Source: Mucilaginibacter rivuli
Lineage (GTDB): Bacteria > Bacteroidota > Bacteroidia > Sphingobacteriales > Sphingobacteriaceae
Length of the DNA stretch: 64,000 nucleotides
Reading direction: 5' to 3'
NCBI RefSeq assembly: GCF_019391655.1
Contig: NZ_JAHXPQ010000002.1
Coordinates: 124,001 to 188,000, forward strand
Of this stretch, positions 29,040-38,440 are shown piece after piece. A program made the position numbers and the translations under genes. Each line of letters begins with the position of its first letter. The stretch's first letter is position 1. The notes below the pieces were generated by a model. That model was not told the origin of the DNA and did no database searches. It saw only the letters and a list, made by a program, of their open reading frames with translations.

Positions 29040-29367
29040 CACTTATATTTGAATTGCAGGCAATGCGGGTTGCCTGCAATTCGTATTCGAAGCATACTTA
29101 TTTGAGCTTTGGACATCAATGAGCCAATGCATCATTTGTATCAGCAGAAGTTGATCGTCTATTCAATAAACGATCATAATTATGGTCGGTCACAGCTTCG
29201 GGTCAACAGAAAGCACCGGCTGTCAATAGCCTCAATGGACAAATCACCGTCAGGGTTTACATAATATATTTTCCGATGAAAGTGACATTCATTTGAATGG
29301 CAAAATTTACCCATAGATATTGTACTAATATTTTTAGTAATCTGCAAATTATTTCTATTTTTGCTTC
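29040..29367. other. Intergenic region after fucosidase
   Basis: 328 bp with no gene seen. It holds the hairpin at 29051-29082 and, at its right end, a TATTTTTG box (29356-29363) only 4 bp before the next start codon. If that -7 box is real, the downstream transcript would be almost leaderless. Confidence 0.5.
29051..29082 (+). terminator. Long hairpin after GH29 gene
   Basis: A perfect 13-bp stem (GAATTGCAGGCAA / TTGCCTGCAATTC) with a 6-nt loop lies 12 bp after the stop. No strong U tract follows, so termination may be partial, or the element may stabilise the mRNA 3' end. Confidence 0.65.
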
Positions 29368-29613
29368 ATGATCGAAGAAGCGAAAGCCTGGGTCAGGCGT
29401 AAGAATGGTTCTGGAGAGATACTGCGTATCGTGTTTGAAATTCAGGATACGATACAATGCTATCATCTTTATGCTGCTTATGCGGATGATCATTTTGGCC
29501 GCATTCTATTTGATACAGAAGGATATTGGATATATGACGGTAAAAGCCTTACGGTTGATGAACAGGAGCAGGTAGCAATATTTATCCTCAGCCACATGGA
29601 AAAAAATAAATGA
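29368..29613 (+). CDS. Small protein of unknown function
   Basis: 81 residues, acidic-aromatic, no signal peptide or membrane segment (begins IEEAKAWVRRKNGSGEI; ends VAIFILSHMEKNK). Codon use and charge pattern look like a real gene, and it precedes the helicase gene by 80 bp on the same strand. I do not recognise the family. A TAnnTTTG promoter-like box lies immediately upstream. Confidence 0.6.
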   Translation: MIEEAKAWVRRKNGSGEILRIVFEIQDTIQCYHLYAAYADDHFGRILFDTEGYWIYDGKSLTVDEQEQVAIFILSHMEKNK

Positions 29614-29693
29614 ACAGGAGAGGATGCAACAATTGAGTTTTTTCGGGTTAACTCGCCTTTCGTGTAGTGCTGTAAATCTTTATATTTAAACCG

Positions 29694-31784
29694 ATGCAAC
29701 TGGAGCCATTTCACGAACTCGTTCTCCGATTTATTGAACAAACGGATCGTCCCATTTTCCTTACGGGGAAAGCAGGTACCGGGAAAACAACTTTCTTGCG
29801 TTATATCAAAGCAAGTGTCAGCAAAAACCTGGCAATAGTTGCACCTACAGCAGTGGCCGCCATTAACGCGGGTGGTGTTACCATACATTCTTTTTTCCAG
29901 GTACCTTTTGGCCCACAGGTACCCGGCAATAATATCGAGATCCGGCAGGTAAGCCAGGAAAAAGATAAGATACTTAAATGCCTTGACCTGCTTATCATTG
30001 ATGAGATCAGTATGGTTCGTGCAGATACGATTGACTATATCGATACCGTATTAAGGCAGGTTAAAGGCTCGTCCCGGCCGTTCGGCGGCGTGCAGTTGTT
30101 AATGATAGGCGACCTGTACCAATTACCACCTGTTTACGAAAAAGACTGGCCTGTATTACAGCGTTTCTACACAGGCCCTTATTTTTTCCATAGCCTGGCC
30201 TTTCAGCAAGTTGCGGTACTCACGTTTGAACTAACCCAGGTATACCGGCAAAAAGACCCGGTGTTTGTTGATATCCTGAACGATATTCGTAACGGGTATG
30301 CCAATAATGACATGCTTACGCGGCTCAATGCGCATTACCGGCCCCAACTGAATGCCGATGAGATAAAAGATCATGTTACACTCTCTACCCACAATAAGCT
30401 GGTCGATGAGATCAATCAGCTACGCCTTGCTGAACTGGATGGTGAAGCACATACTTTTAAAGCAACCATCACCGGCGACTTCCCCAAAGAAGGATATCCT
30501 GCTGAGGAACAATTACTGCTAAAGACCGGTGCGCAGGTGATGTTCATCAAAAATGACAGTTCCGGAAAGAAACAATATTACAATGGCCGTACCGGGCGCA
30601 TTACCGATATATCGCCAACAAGCATCCGCCTCAGTTTTCTGGATGACGGCACGGAGTTTGATGTAAACCCTGAAACCTGGAGTAATGTTAAATATGCGCT
30701 TGCAGAAAATGATCAAAAGGTAAGTGAGGCTAATAATGGTTCTTTCAGTCAATATCCTTTACGGCTTGCCTGGGCCATCACTATCCATAAAAGCCAGGGC
30801 CTCACCTTTGATAAAGCTGTGATAGATGTTGATTCCGCCTTCGCTTTCGGGCAGACCTACGTGGCGCTTAGCCGTTGCCGGAGTTTAGAAGGTATGATAC
30901 TTAAAGCACCTGTCCGTACGGAAAATATCCGCACAGATCCGGCGATTGTCCGGTTCATGCAACAAGCCATTGTAAACGTACCTGATGCCCGATTACTGGA
31001 AAAGACTATCCGCGAAATAGAGATCGAGGTGCTGAAGGATATTTTCGATTTTTCTGTTTTAACAGATGCCTGGCAGCGCTACAAACCGCACCTATTAAAT
31101 GGTGAACCTGCCAATAGTGCATTAACAGTGCATATCGGTCAAGCCGATCTGCAAATACAGAATGAGATCAGATCCGTTGGAGGGCTTTTTGTGAGAAAGG
31201 AATTATCGGCCTTAACAGCCGGTGAACATAACTGGACCGATGTAACTTTTAAAACGCGATTACAAAATGCCGCGGCCTATTTTGTACCGAAACTAACGGC
31301 CCTCATCACCGCCATTGATGGTTTTTATCTGGCACAAAAAAGCAATAATCTTTCTGCCGAATACTATGAAGCGATGAACCCTTTCATGGCTAATTTAAGG
31401 GCCCGAACCGCAGCTTTTATACAACTGCCAACAGCCGGGTCCACGCAAACTATTTTGTCGGCTATTCAGCAAGCGGGGCTCAGGTATCGCCCGGTTCAAA
31501 AGAATTGGAATCCCAAACCGGCTATCCCCGAAAAAGAGATCAGCAACCCGCAGCTTTATGCTCAATTATTGGAATGGCGCGTAAAGGCCAGTAAAGAGCG
31601 GAAAGTATTGGAATACGCGCTGGTATCAGATAATATGCTGAGTGATATTACCACGAAACTTCCACGCACATTACAGGAGCTGGCTGCTTTGAAAGGTTTC
31701 AGCACAATAAAAGCCCGGGATTTGGGAGATGATATCCTTAAGCTGATACGTGGTTATTTAGGGGAGGGTAACCTGTTTGGTTGA
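29694..31784 (+). CDS. Pif1/RecD-like superfamily 1 DNA helicase with HRDC-like C-terminus
   Basis: 696 residues, no signal. Walker A GKAGTGKT (25-32), Walker B LLIIDEISM (99-107), motif III GDLYQLPP, and the UvrD_C_2-type motif WAITIHKSQGLTFDKAVID followed by YVALSRC. The middle and C-terminal parts include an all-helical domain. The last about 70 residues (SDITTKLPRTLQELAALKGFSTIKARDLGDDIL) resemble an HRDC or HTH nucleic-acid-binding domain. The enzyme would unwind DNA 5' to 3' in repair or replication restart. Its stop codon overlaps the convergent topoisomerase III gene by 31 bp. It looks like a chromosomal housekeeping gene rather than part of the glycan loci. Confidence 0.92.
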   Translation: MQLEPFHELVLRFIEQTDRPIFLTGKAGTGKTTFLRYIKASVSKNLAIVAPTAVAAINAGGVTIHSFFQVPFGPQVPGNNIEIRQVSQEKDKILKCLDLLIIDEISMVRADTIDYIDTVLRQVKGSSRPFGGVQLLMIGDLYQLPPVYEKDWPVLQRFYTGPYFFHSLAFQQVAVLTFELTQVYRQKDPVFVDILNDIRNGYANNDMLTRLNAHYRPQLNADEIKDHVTLSTHNKLVDEINQLRLAELDGEAHTFKATITGDFPKEGYPAEEQLLLKTGAQVMFIKNDSSGKKQYYNGRTGRITDISPTSIRLSFLDDGTEFDVNPETWSNVKYALAENDQKVSEANNGSFSQYPLRLAWAITIHKSQGLTFDKAVIDVDSAFAFGQTYVALSRCRSLEGMILKAPVRTENIRTDPAIVRFMQQAIVNVPDARLLEKTIREIEIEVLKDIFDFSVLTDAWQRYKPHLLNGEPANSALTVHIGQADLQIQNEIRSVGGLFVRKELSALTAGEHNWTDVTFKTRLQNAAAYFVPKLTALITAIDGFYLAQKSNNLSAEYYEAMNPFMANLRARTAAFIQLPTAGSTQTILSAIQQAGLRYRPVQKNWNPKPAIPEKEISNPQLYAQLLEWRVKASKERKVLEYALVSDNMLSDITTKLPRTLQELAALKGFSTIKARDLGDDILKLIRGYLGEGNLFG

Positions 31785-33574
31785 ACTATCCGGGCAGAGC
31801 GTAGCAATTCCTGTGTAATCGATCGGGTATAGGTTTTGATCTCCTCCTGGAAATCTGCTACTGAGGCACCGGTACGTATCTCTTCTAATCGTTTTTCCCA
31901 GTTTCCTGTCAGTTCAGCTTGCGCAATGCGCTGGTCTTTAACAACATCATAAACACTTAAGCCTGTTTCAGTAGGTACAAGGTTCTTTTTTTCGCGGGCA
32001 ATGTAGTTTCTTTTCAGTAAGGTTTCAATGATAGCGGCGCGGGTAGCCGGCGTACCCAGGCCTCCTTCTTTCATCGCTTCCCGCAACTCTTCGTCCTCTA
32101 TCTCTTTGCCTGCGGTTTCCAGTGCTTTTAGCAAGGTAGCCTCATTATATAGCGGTTTGGGCTTGGTTTGTTTTTCTAAAAGCGCTTTGTCTAATATGGG
32201 CAGGTCTTCGCCTTGTATTACTTTAGGTAGTGTAGCGTTCTCCTCGTCTTTTTTCTCTTCGTCCTTATCATTGAATACCGCACGCCAGCCCGGTGTCTGT
32301 ATCACGGTACCACTTGCCATAAATTTTGACCCGGACAGGATCGTTATCCTGGTGATCTCTTTGATACAGTCCTGGTGAAATGCTTCCAGCATCCTACCTG
32401 CCACCATTTCATAGATGGCTTGCTGGTCAGCCGAAAGCTGGTATGGCTTTTCGCCGGTTGGCAATATCGCGTGGTGATCTGTTACTTTTTTAGCATTCAC
32501 GCTGCGCTTACTTAGCTTGATAGTTGACAACAGCGTAGCCTGTTTACCAAATTCCGGATGCTCTTTAAAGCCATCTATCAATGCCGGGACACCCGCAAAT
32601 ACATCATCGCCAATATAACGGCTGCCTGTACGCGGATAGGTTACCAATTTACCCTCATAAAGGTTTTGTAGTAAGCCCAATGTCTGGTCGGCAGTGAAAC
32701 CTTTGCGTTTATTAGCTTCCTGTTGCAAACTGCTCAGGTCATGTAATAAAGGCGGCGGTTCTTTTCGGGGCTTGGCTTCAACACTCAGCACATTTCCGGT
32801 AGCTTCAACCTGGTCTAAGATCAGTTGAGCCTCTTCTTTGGTTTTAAAATTCTTTTCAGAAACCGCTTTGAACGAAGCCCCATCCTTATCCGGCTGAATA
32901 CTGACCTGGAAATAAGTTTGTGGAACAAAGTTTTTGTTTTCCAGGTAGCGCGAACAAATCATGGCCAGCGTGGGGGTTTGTACCCGGCCAAGCGATAACA
33001 CGCCTTTATTGCCCGAAGCCAGGCTTAGGGCCTGCGTAGCGTTCATCCCAACTAACCAATCCGACTGCGAGCGGCAATGGGCCGAGTTAAATAAAGTATC
33101 ATAATCAGAGCCTGGTTTCAGATTTCGAAAACCTTCTTTTATCGCCTCATCGGTTTGAGATGATATCCATAGCCTTTTGAAAGGTTTTTTGCATTTAAGG
33201 TAATAATAAATATACCTGAAGATCAGTTCGCCTTCCCGCCCGGCATCCGTTGCCACAATGATCTCCGTTGCTTCATCAAATAAACTTTTAATAATATCAA
33301 GTTGCTTTTTCACACCCGGGTCATCTACCATTTGGCCGTTACTTTTAACCTTGCGGATGGAAAGCTTGAATTTAGGCGGTAGCATTGGCAGATTTTGCAC
33401 GCTCCATCCAAAGTAGCCATACTCCTGCGGGGCGGCCAGTTGTAACAAGTGCCCAAAGGCCCAGGTAAACGTATAGCCTTTACCTTCAATATACCCATCT
33501 TTTTTAGTAGTAGCGCCAAATACTTTGGCGATCTCACGTCCTACGGATGGCTTTTCTGCAATAATAACTTTCAT
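31754..33574 (-). CDS. topB: DNA topoisomerase III
   Basis: 606 residues from the ATG at 33574, chosen because MKVIIAEKPSVGREIA is the canonical N-terminus; an upstream in-frame TTG adds 14 non-conserved residues. The Toprim domain includes EKPS (7-10) and the acidic motif VATDAGREGELI (108-119). The catalytic tyrosine is Y313 in LVTYPRTGSRYI. Type IA signatures SLGRVQTPTLAMI and LHDLSSLQQEANKRKG are present. The enzyme relaxes and decatenates DNA, often with RecQ-like helicases. It converges on the helicase gene with overlapping 3' ends and is divergent from the histidine kinase gene. Confidence 0.95.
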   Translation of the reverse strand: MKVIIAEKPSVGREIAKVFGATTKKDGYIEGKGYTFTWAFGHLLQLAAPQEYGYFGWSVQNLPMLPPKFKLSIRKVKSNGQMVDDPGVKKQLDIIKSLFDEATEIIVATDAGREGELIFRYIYYYLKCKKPFKRLWISSQTDEAIKEGFRNLKPGSDYDTLFNSAHCRSQSDWLVGMNATQALSLASGNKGVLSLGRVQTPTLAMICSRYLENKNFVPQTYFQVSIQPDKDGASFKAVSEKNFKTKEEAQLILDQVEATGNVLSVEAKPRKEPPPLLHDLSSLQQEANKRKGFTADQTLGLLQNLYEGKLVTYPRTGSRYIGDDVFAGVPALIDGFKEHPEFGKQATLLSTIKLSKRSVNAKKVTDHHAILPTGEKPYQLSADQQAIYEMVAGRMLEAFHQDCIKEITRITILSGSKFMASGTVIQTPGWRAVFNDKDEEKKDEENATLPKVIQGEDLPILDKALLEKQTKPKPLYNEATLLKALETAGKEIEDEELREAMKEGGLGTPATRAAIIETLLKRNYIAREKKNLVPTETGLSVYDVVKDQRIAQAELTGNWEKRLEEIRTGASVADFQEEIKTYTRSITQELLRSARIVQPNRLPSPK

Positions 33575-33735
33575 AAAAGGTTGGGCGAATGTAGTGAACT
33601 GAAACCCGCGCAACAATGTATGTTGATAAATGGTTTGCCTTTATACGGATTAGAAAGATGGCATCCCGATGCGTATATTTACTGCGTGGTACGGCTCTCT
33701 ACCGGTCCCTTGCCACCTCTACATTGCATTATCCT

Positions 33736-35502
33736 ATGAAAATCAGTCGCTATTTCCGTGACCAATACCAGCAAGTACTGGACAGAGAGCCCGAAATGCT
33801 CACCAAAGCCCGTATCCGAATCCTCGCGCAGGCTATTTTGGCATTCATATTTTTATTCAGCTTAATGTTTATTTACAGTGCGGTTGCTAACTGGGGCACT
33901 TTAATTGCCGTAAGGCTGGGCATATTTCTGTTGCTTTTTATCAGCGCGTTCGTTTTGTTTTTATTTAAGCAACCCTGGACATTGGCCGGGCATTTATTCC
34001 TGGCCTGTTTCACCATACTGATCTGGTCGGGTGCACTGTTATCCCGGCAAGGGGTAACCCTGGTAACCGTTCAATATACGTTGCTTATCATTACCGGTGG
34101 CTATTATATCCTGGGCGCGCGATGGGGCCTCATTTATTCCCTGGCCAACTTGTTCCCTGTTATTGTGCTGGTGATCACGGAATATTTGTTTGATTATCAT
34201 TTTCCTACCCAGCAGATCACCACAAAACCTTATGCTTTCGTTTTTGTGCTGGTGTTCAATTTTGTACTGCTGGTTTTTATTCATTATCATTTTTTCAGAG
34301 CTTTCCGGAAAACTAACAAGCAGGAACAGTTGTTGAAAGCGGATCTGCAGGCAGCTTTGGCTGAGGCACAGGAGTTGGCAGCGGCCAAAACTAATTTTTT
34401 GTCCACTATGTCTCATGAGTTGCGCACCCCGTTGAATGCGGTGATCGGGATGACTAATATATTGGCGTTTGAAAATAAGCAGCCCGAACAAAAGGAAAAC
34501 CTGGATATCCTGCGCTTTTCTGCAGAAAACCTGATGGCTATCATCAATGATATCCTGGATTTCAACAAGATGGATGCAGGTCAGATCCAATTGGAGAAAA
34601 ATGATTTTAAACTGGATGACCTTTTGAAAAATGTGTATGGTGCTTTCCGCTCAAAAGCGGCTTCCAAAAACGTGGACTTTTTCTATCTTCCTGATCCGGA
34701 ATTGTTGTCACTGACTGTAACCGGCGATCAGGGGCGGCTTACGCAGATCTTGTTTAACCTGGTCGAAAATGCGCTCAAATATACTCCGGCGGGTTATGTT
34801 CGCCTGCAGGCCCGCGTTGGGTCAAAAACTCAGGACCAAGTTCGGATACTGTTCAGGGTAGAAGACAGCGGTATTGGCATTCCGCAGGATAGGCAGGAAA
34901 ATATTTTTGACCCGTTTGTCCAGGTACTCACCAAAACAAGCCGTCAATACCACGGCACGGGATTGGGATTAACCATTGTGAGCAGGCTTGTTGCGCTGCA
35001 TGGCGATGTGCTCACCTTTGCCAGCGAAGAAGGGCAGGGAACAACTTTTAGCTTTGGGCTCAGCTTCCCTATAGTTCATCATAAAATACTCCCAAATGCC
35101 GTATCAGCTCCGAGTGAAAAGACGATTGACACCTTACGCGTGTTGATTGCTGAAGATAATGCGATTAACGTACTGGTACTCAAAAAAATATTAAAAAACT
35201 GGAACATCCTTCCGGATGTGGCATTTAACGGACAGGAAGCAGTGGAGGCCTGCCAGCAAAAAGAATATGATGTGGTACTGATGGATATTAATATGCCGGT
35301 TATGGATGGCTTTGAGGCAGCTAAACTGATCAAGGAGGCAACGCCGCCGGGCAAAATGCCGGTACGGATCATGGCCGTAACCGCTTCTGTGAGTGCTGCA
35401 GATGAGCAACTGGGAGGACATCGTTACCTGGATGATTACATGCTTAAACCATTTAATCCGGAGCTTTTAAAAGAAAAATTGTTAATACTCTGCCAACCAT
35501 AG
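33736..35502 (+). CDS. Membrane-bound hybrid histidine kinase with receiver domain
   Basis: 588 residues from the ATG at 33736 (MKISRYFRDQYQQVL); in-frame codons upstream give no sensible extension. Residues about 30-195 hold five to six transmembrane helices without a large periplasmic loop. A short coiled coil leads to the HisKA domain with phospho-acceptor H227 in FLSTMSHELRTPLNAV. The HATPase_c domain includes LVENALKYTPAGYV, EDSGIGIP and HGTGLGLTIVSRLV. A C-terminal receiver domain (about 462-588) has phospho-acceptor D517 in VVLMDINMPVMDGFEA. No DNA-binding domain is present, so the output partner is elsewhere. It is not of the SusR-like HTCS type used by many glycan loci. The signal sensed is unknown. 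Confidence 0.93.
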   Translation: MKISRYFRDQYQQVLDREPEMLTKARIRILAQAILAFIFLFSLMFIYSAVANWGTLIAVRLGIFLLLFISAFVLFLFKQPWTLAGHLFLACFTILIWSGALLSRQGVTLVTVQYTLLIITGGYYILGARWGLIYSLANLFPVIVLVITEYLFDYHFPTQQITTKPYAFVFVLVFNFVLLVFIHYHFFRAFRKTNKQEQLLKADLQAALAEAQELAAAKTNFLSTMSHELRTPLNAVIGMTNILAFENKQPEQKENLDILRFSAENLMAIINDILDFNKMDAGQIQLEKNDFKLDDLLKNVYGAFRSKAASKNVDFFYLPDPELLSLTVTGDQGRLTQILFNLVENALKYTPAGYVRLQARVGSKTQDQVRILFRVEDSGIGIPQDRQENIFDPFVQVLTKTSRQYHGTGLGLTIVSRLVALHGDVLTFASEEGQGTTFSFGLSFPIVHHKILPNAVSAPSEKTIDTLRVLIAEDNAINVLVLKKILKNWNILPDVAFNGQEAVEACQQKEYDVVLMDINMPVMDGFEAAKLIKEATPPGKMPVRIMAVTASVSAADEQLGGHRYLDDYMLKPFNPELLKEKLLILCQP

Positions 35503-35720
35503 TTGATAATTATTGAGCCTGCTAAAGTGCATATGATTAATAGCTACCTTATTCATGTTATTAAATACCCTGCTTATTTTCTAAAACAATTTTCAGTCAA
35601 TATTCGTAAAATGCTAAAACCAATGCTTAATTATTAGCGTAATTAAGTACGTAACGCATTATGGTTAGTTATTGCCGGGTTTAAGTACCCGGAATACAGA
35701 TCAGTTTATAAACCAATTAG

Positions 35721-35900
35721 ATGTTATACATTCCTGTTCTCGCTTTGTTCGTTTTAGCTTTTTATAAATTTATCAATTATAAAATGTTGCTGGGCTCTGG
35801 CCGGATTCACCAGATCGAAGCTTCTATGATATGGTATAAAATAGCTCTTGCTTTAGGTATGATAGGGCTTGTGGTATTAACTTTTGTTAACCTGGGTTAA
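35721..35900 (+). CDS. 59-residue two-helix membrane protein
   Basis: A small frame with ATG at 35721 and TAA at 35898. It is hydrophobic at both ends: helix 1 about residues 2-16 (LYIPVLALFVLAFYK) and helix 2 about 37-56 (MIWYKIALALGMIGLVVLTF), joined by a short basic loop (GSGRIHQ). It is followed closely by a bidirectional terminator. The alternation of hydrophobic helices with aromatic/basic caps argues for a real small membrane protein. I do not recognise a family. Confidence 0.6.
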   Translation: MLYIPVLALFVLAFYKFINYKMLLGSGRIHQIEASMIWYKIALALGMIGLVVLTFVNLG

Positions 35901-35909
35901 TATATACGA

Positions 35910-35949
35910 AAACAAAGATGGACCACATTATACATGTCCACCTTTGTTT
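35910..35949. terminator. Bidirectional terminator between convergent genes
   Basis: Arms AAACAAAGATGGAC (35910-35923) and GTCCACCTTTGTTT (35936-35949) pair with one mismatch that is a G-U wobble on the minus strand. T-rich sequence lies on both flanks. It serves the small membrane protein gene and the convergent PL4 gene. Confidence 0.8.
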
Positions 35950-35963
35950 TTACAGTGATAATA

Positions 35964-38132
35964 TTACTTAGCTACTTCCAACCGTACTACATCATAGCAA
36001 ATACCACTGCCTACAGCACCTGCAGGTACGGTAAGTACTATTTTGTTTTGCCCGGGTTTCAATAAAGCAGCATCAAAGTTAAAATCGCGCTCTACCCAGG
36101 TGCCTTCAATACCATCGCGCATCATACTGGCGCCACCACCACCAATATCTGTAAAAGGGCCTGCTTCAGTTCCATTAATGCTGATGCCCAGTTGGCGTGC
36201 ACCCGAGCCTGATATGCCAAAGCGCAGCGTAGCCTTGCCTGTAGTTGGCGCATTGCCTGGCATGGTAAAGTTTATTGTCCATGGAGTGGCACGGCCTTGG
36301 TCGCGGCCATCGGGTTTAAAGTCGGTATCATGGGGCACATGGTAAATGTACCAGTCCTTGGCGGGATCAGATTTTCCTACGGTAAAGTTCACATCGTTAG
36401 GGAAAAATTTGGCATACTCAATGTACATGCCCCAATGCCAATGGTCGTCACCTTTGTAAAACTCTTTTGCCGAGCGGTTTGGTGTACCTATCTCAAATAT
36501 CACCTGACCGTAATGAACAGGCTTCCATTCAATAGCGCCCATGTCAAGCTTTTGGCCCGGAGTAATGGTTACGTATGCAACAGCATCATAAGCACCTAAT
36601 ACACCATCGGCAACAGCGTGCAACTGGTAAGTACCCGGGCGAACATTCGGGATGATAAAGCTGCCATCTTCGGCACCGTTTACCCAAAACTCATAGTGTT
36701 TGGCATCGTTTTGCCAGTTAAGCGATGGTGTGAAATTACCAAAACCAAAACCACCCTGGCGCGGCCCGTTTTGGCGTTGTGGTACAAATGTACCGCGGTT
36801 AGCACGTTTGCCATTAGGTAAAAGTTTTACCGCCGAAGTATCGCGCACGGGGATAGTTGCTGCGGGTGGAGTGGGCGGCGGTGGCGGTGTTACTGCAGCT
36901 AATGAACTATCCCTGCGTGGGCGCTGTGGCCGTGCCTTTGGTGCTTCATCCGGGAAAGATAAGCCCACTAACAAGTTTTTCAGTTTGGTAACCGTAGCCT
37001 GCGGGTCAACCAGTTTTAATTTACCTTTAACAGTGGCGCGTTCTGCGGCTAAAGGATAATCAACACCTTGCACAAAATTATATGGCCACCGGGCCTGCTC
37101 GGCTTTGGCTTTGTTTTTGGCATCAACAAATAATGTTTTCGGGTCAGCGCCGGTGGGCACGTAAATAAACATCGGGCCAACTACTTTGGTCCATTGCTCA
37201 CCTGCGGCAAAGGGTAGCTCGCTGCCTCCATAATGCGTACCGCGCCAGTAGTTCAGCAGGGTAGGGTCGCCGCCATCGCCATCGTCAATATGGCCGGTGA
37301 GTTCAAAGTGCAAAGGGCCGCTGCTCAGGTACTCGAACGAGGGGTTGATGATATATAAACCCACCTTCTCTTTAGTAGACGACCAGCCGAAAGCAGGTAT
37401 CTTAAACTGATCGGCCGAGTAATCATATTTATGCTCGGCACGTCCCTTATAAACGCCGGTAGTTAACCTGCGCGATTCCTTCATGTTCAGGTCATCGCCT
37501 GCATCCCAATCCTTGCCGGTAGGCATAATAAAGTTGCGCTGGTCATCTATCGACATCCAATCGAAAACCTGTGCCGACAACTTGAACCCAAACCTCGATT
37601 CGCCTACCGAACCTGCCGGGTAAGCTGCCTGGTGGGTGAAAATGGCATAAGTATAAAGTCCATGAGCGCCACGCTCAAGGGTATAACGAATTTCAAGGTC
37701 GGCAATTAAACCGCCACCTTGCCCGGCTGCCTGCGGGCCATCGCCCAATATCGATTTCCCATCCGAATAGCCTTTTACCGAAACTTCGGCGCGGTCGCCG
37801 TTTACCTTGGTGGGATCAATGGTGATCTTCGCTTCCAGCCTTGCTGCTTTGCTGGGCCGCTGCTCCCAATACCCCGCGTGCGAACCTGATACATAGCCCA
37901 TCAACTCAATGTTGGGGGTAGTAGTATTGGGCGTTTTTACGGATGTAAGGTCGCCGCTGCGCTTGTTCACCTTTACGGTGATGTAGCCGTTGCTCAGAGT
38001 GTAGGTGAGCCCGTCGTCGGTAACGGTAACCGCCGGACCTGCCGCTGCTACCTGGTTTTTCGGTTGTATCGCGATGAAAGATGACAGCGCCACAACAGCC
38101 GCCACCAGCGTTAATTTGTACATATTTTGCAT
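35964..38132 (-). CDS. Rhamnogalacturonan lyase (PL4 type)
   Basis: 722 residues with a signal peptide (about 1-31). The N-terminal catalytic beta-sandwich covers about 38-360 (LSNGYITVKVNKRSGDLTSV, SGSHAGYWEQRP, FDWMSIDDQRNFIMP). The middle fnIII-like domain (about 365-535) is interrupted by a Pro/Arg/Gly-rich stretch at about 396-470. The C-terminal CBM-like jelly roll covers about 540-722 (HYGQVIFEIGTPNRSAKEFYKGD, then INGTEAGPFTDIGG). PL4 enzymes cleave rhamnogalacturonan I backbones by beta-elimination. The gene is divergent from the RuBisCO-like protein operon across a 308-bp region with two palindromes, which suggests co-regulation with that pathway. Confidence 0.88.
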   Translation of the reverse strand: MQNMYKLTLVAAVVALSSFIAIQPKNQVAAAGPAVTVTDDGLTYTLSNGYITVKVNKRSGDLTSVKTPNTTTPNIELMGYVSGSHAGYWEQRPSKAARLEAKITIDPTKVNGDRAEVSVKGYSDGKSILGDGPQAAGQGGGLIADLEIRYTLERGAHGLYTYAIFTHQAAYPAGSVGESRFGFKLSAQVFDWMSIDDQRNFIMPTGKDWDAGDDLNMKESRRLTTGVYKGRAEHKYDYSADQFKIPAFGWSSTKEKVGLYIINPSFEYLSSGPLHFELTGHIDDGDGGDPTLLNYWRGTHYGGSELPFAAGEQWTKVVGPMFIYVPTGADPKTLFVDAKNKAKAEQARWPYNFVQGVDYPLAAERATVKGKLKLVDPQATVTKLKNLLVGLSFPDEAPKARPQRPRRDSSLAAVTPPPPPTPPAATIPVRDTSAVKLLPNGKRANRGTFVPQRQNGPRQGGFGFGNFTPSLNWQNDAKHYEFWVNGAEDGSFIIPNVRPGTYQLHAVADGVLGAYDAVAYVTITPGQKLDMGAIEWKPVHYGQVIFEIGTPNRSAKEFYKGDDHWHWGMYIEYAKFFPNDVNFTVGKSDPAKDWYIYHVPHDTDFKPDGRDQGRATPWTINFTMPGNAPTTGKATLRFGISGSGARQLGISINGTEAGPFTDIGGGGASMMRDGIEGTWVERDFNFDAALLKPGQNKIVLTVPAGAVGSGICYDVVRLEVAK

Positions 38133-38440
38133 ACTCAGTTTATGAATTGGTGTTCAATATACTAAAGGTATACAGGCTGGTTTAATTCGGCATCCTGTAG
38201 TGTGCGTATGCTACTACATTGTTACAAAAACATTGCGCAGCGGCATTGTGTAATTAATCTTTTACCTTGATGGGATATTTTTAAAAAATGCACCGCCATT
38301 TTAGCCAATAGCTAATATGATAAGATGCTACAATAGCATGTGAAAATGATACAGGGAATTATCCTCCACTTAAAATACATTTGTTTGGCTCGTTGTGCAG
38401 CCAAATTCGGATATTCACCAATGTATCCGAACCAATATCA
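38133..38440. other. Divergent promoter region between PL4 gene and RLP operon
   Basis: 308 bp without a gene. It contains two neighbouring dyads at 38301-38339 and a TACATTTG box (38376-38383) that fits the -7 consensus, about 57 bp before the RLP start. No matching TTTG -33 element is obvious. Confidence 0.5.
38301..38339. promoter_or_regulatory. Tandem dyads TTAGC-N5-GCTAA and ATGCTA-N3-TAGCAT
   Basis: Two perfect inverted repeats at 38301-38315 and 38325-38339 share the GCTA/TAGC half-site and lie between the divergent PL4 and RLP genes. A further half-site-like ATGCTACTACA lies near 38207. They are candidate operators for a shared regulator. Confidence 0.5.

Noticed and set aside
29694-35502. 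Helicase/topoisomerase block as part of a mobile or conjugative element
   Set aside because: No integrase, relaxase, transfer genes, direct repeats or tRNA target were seen; both genes look like chromosomal housekeeping genes.
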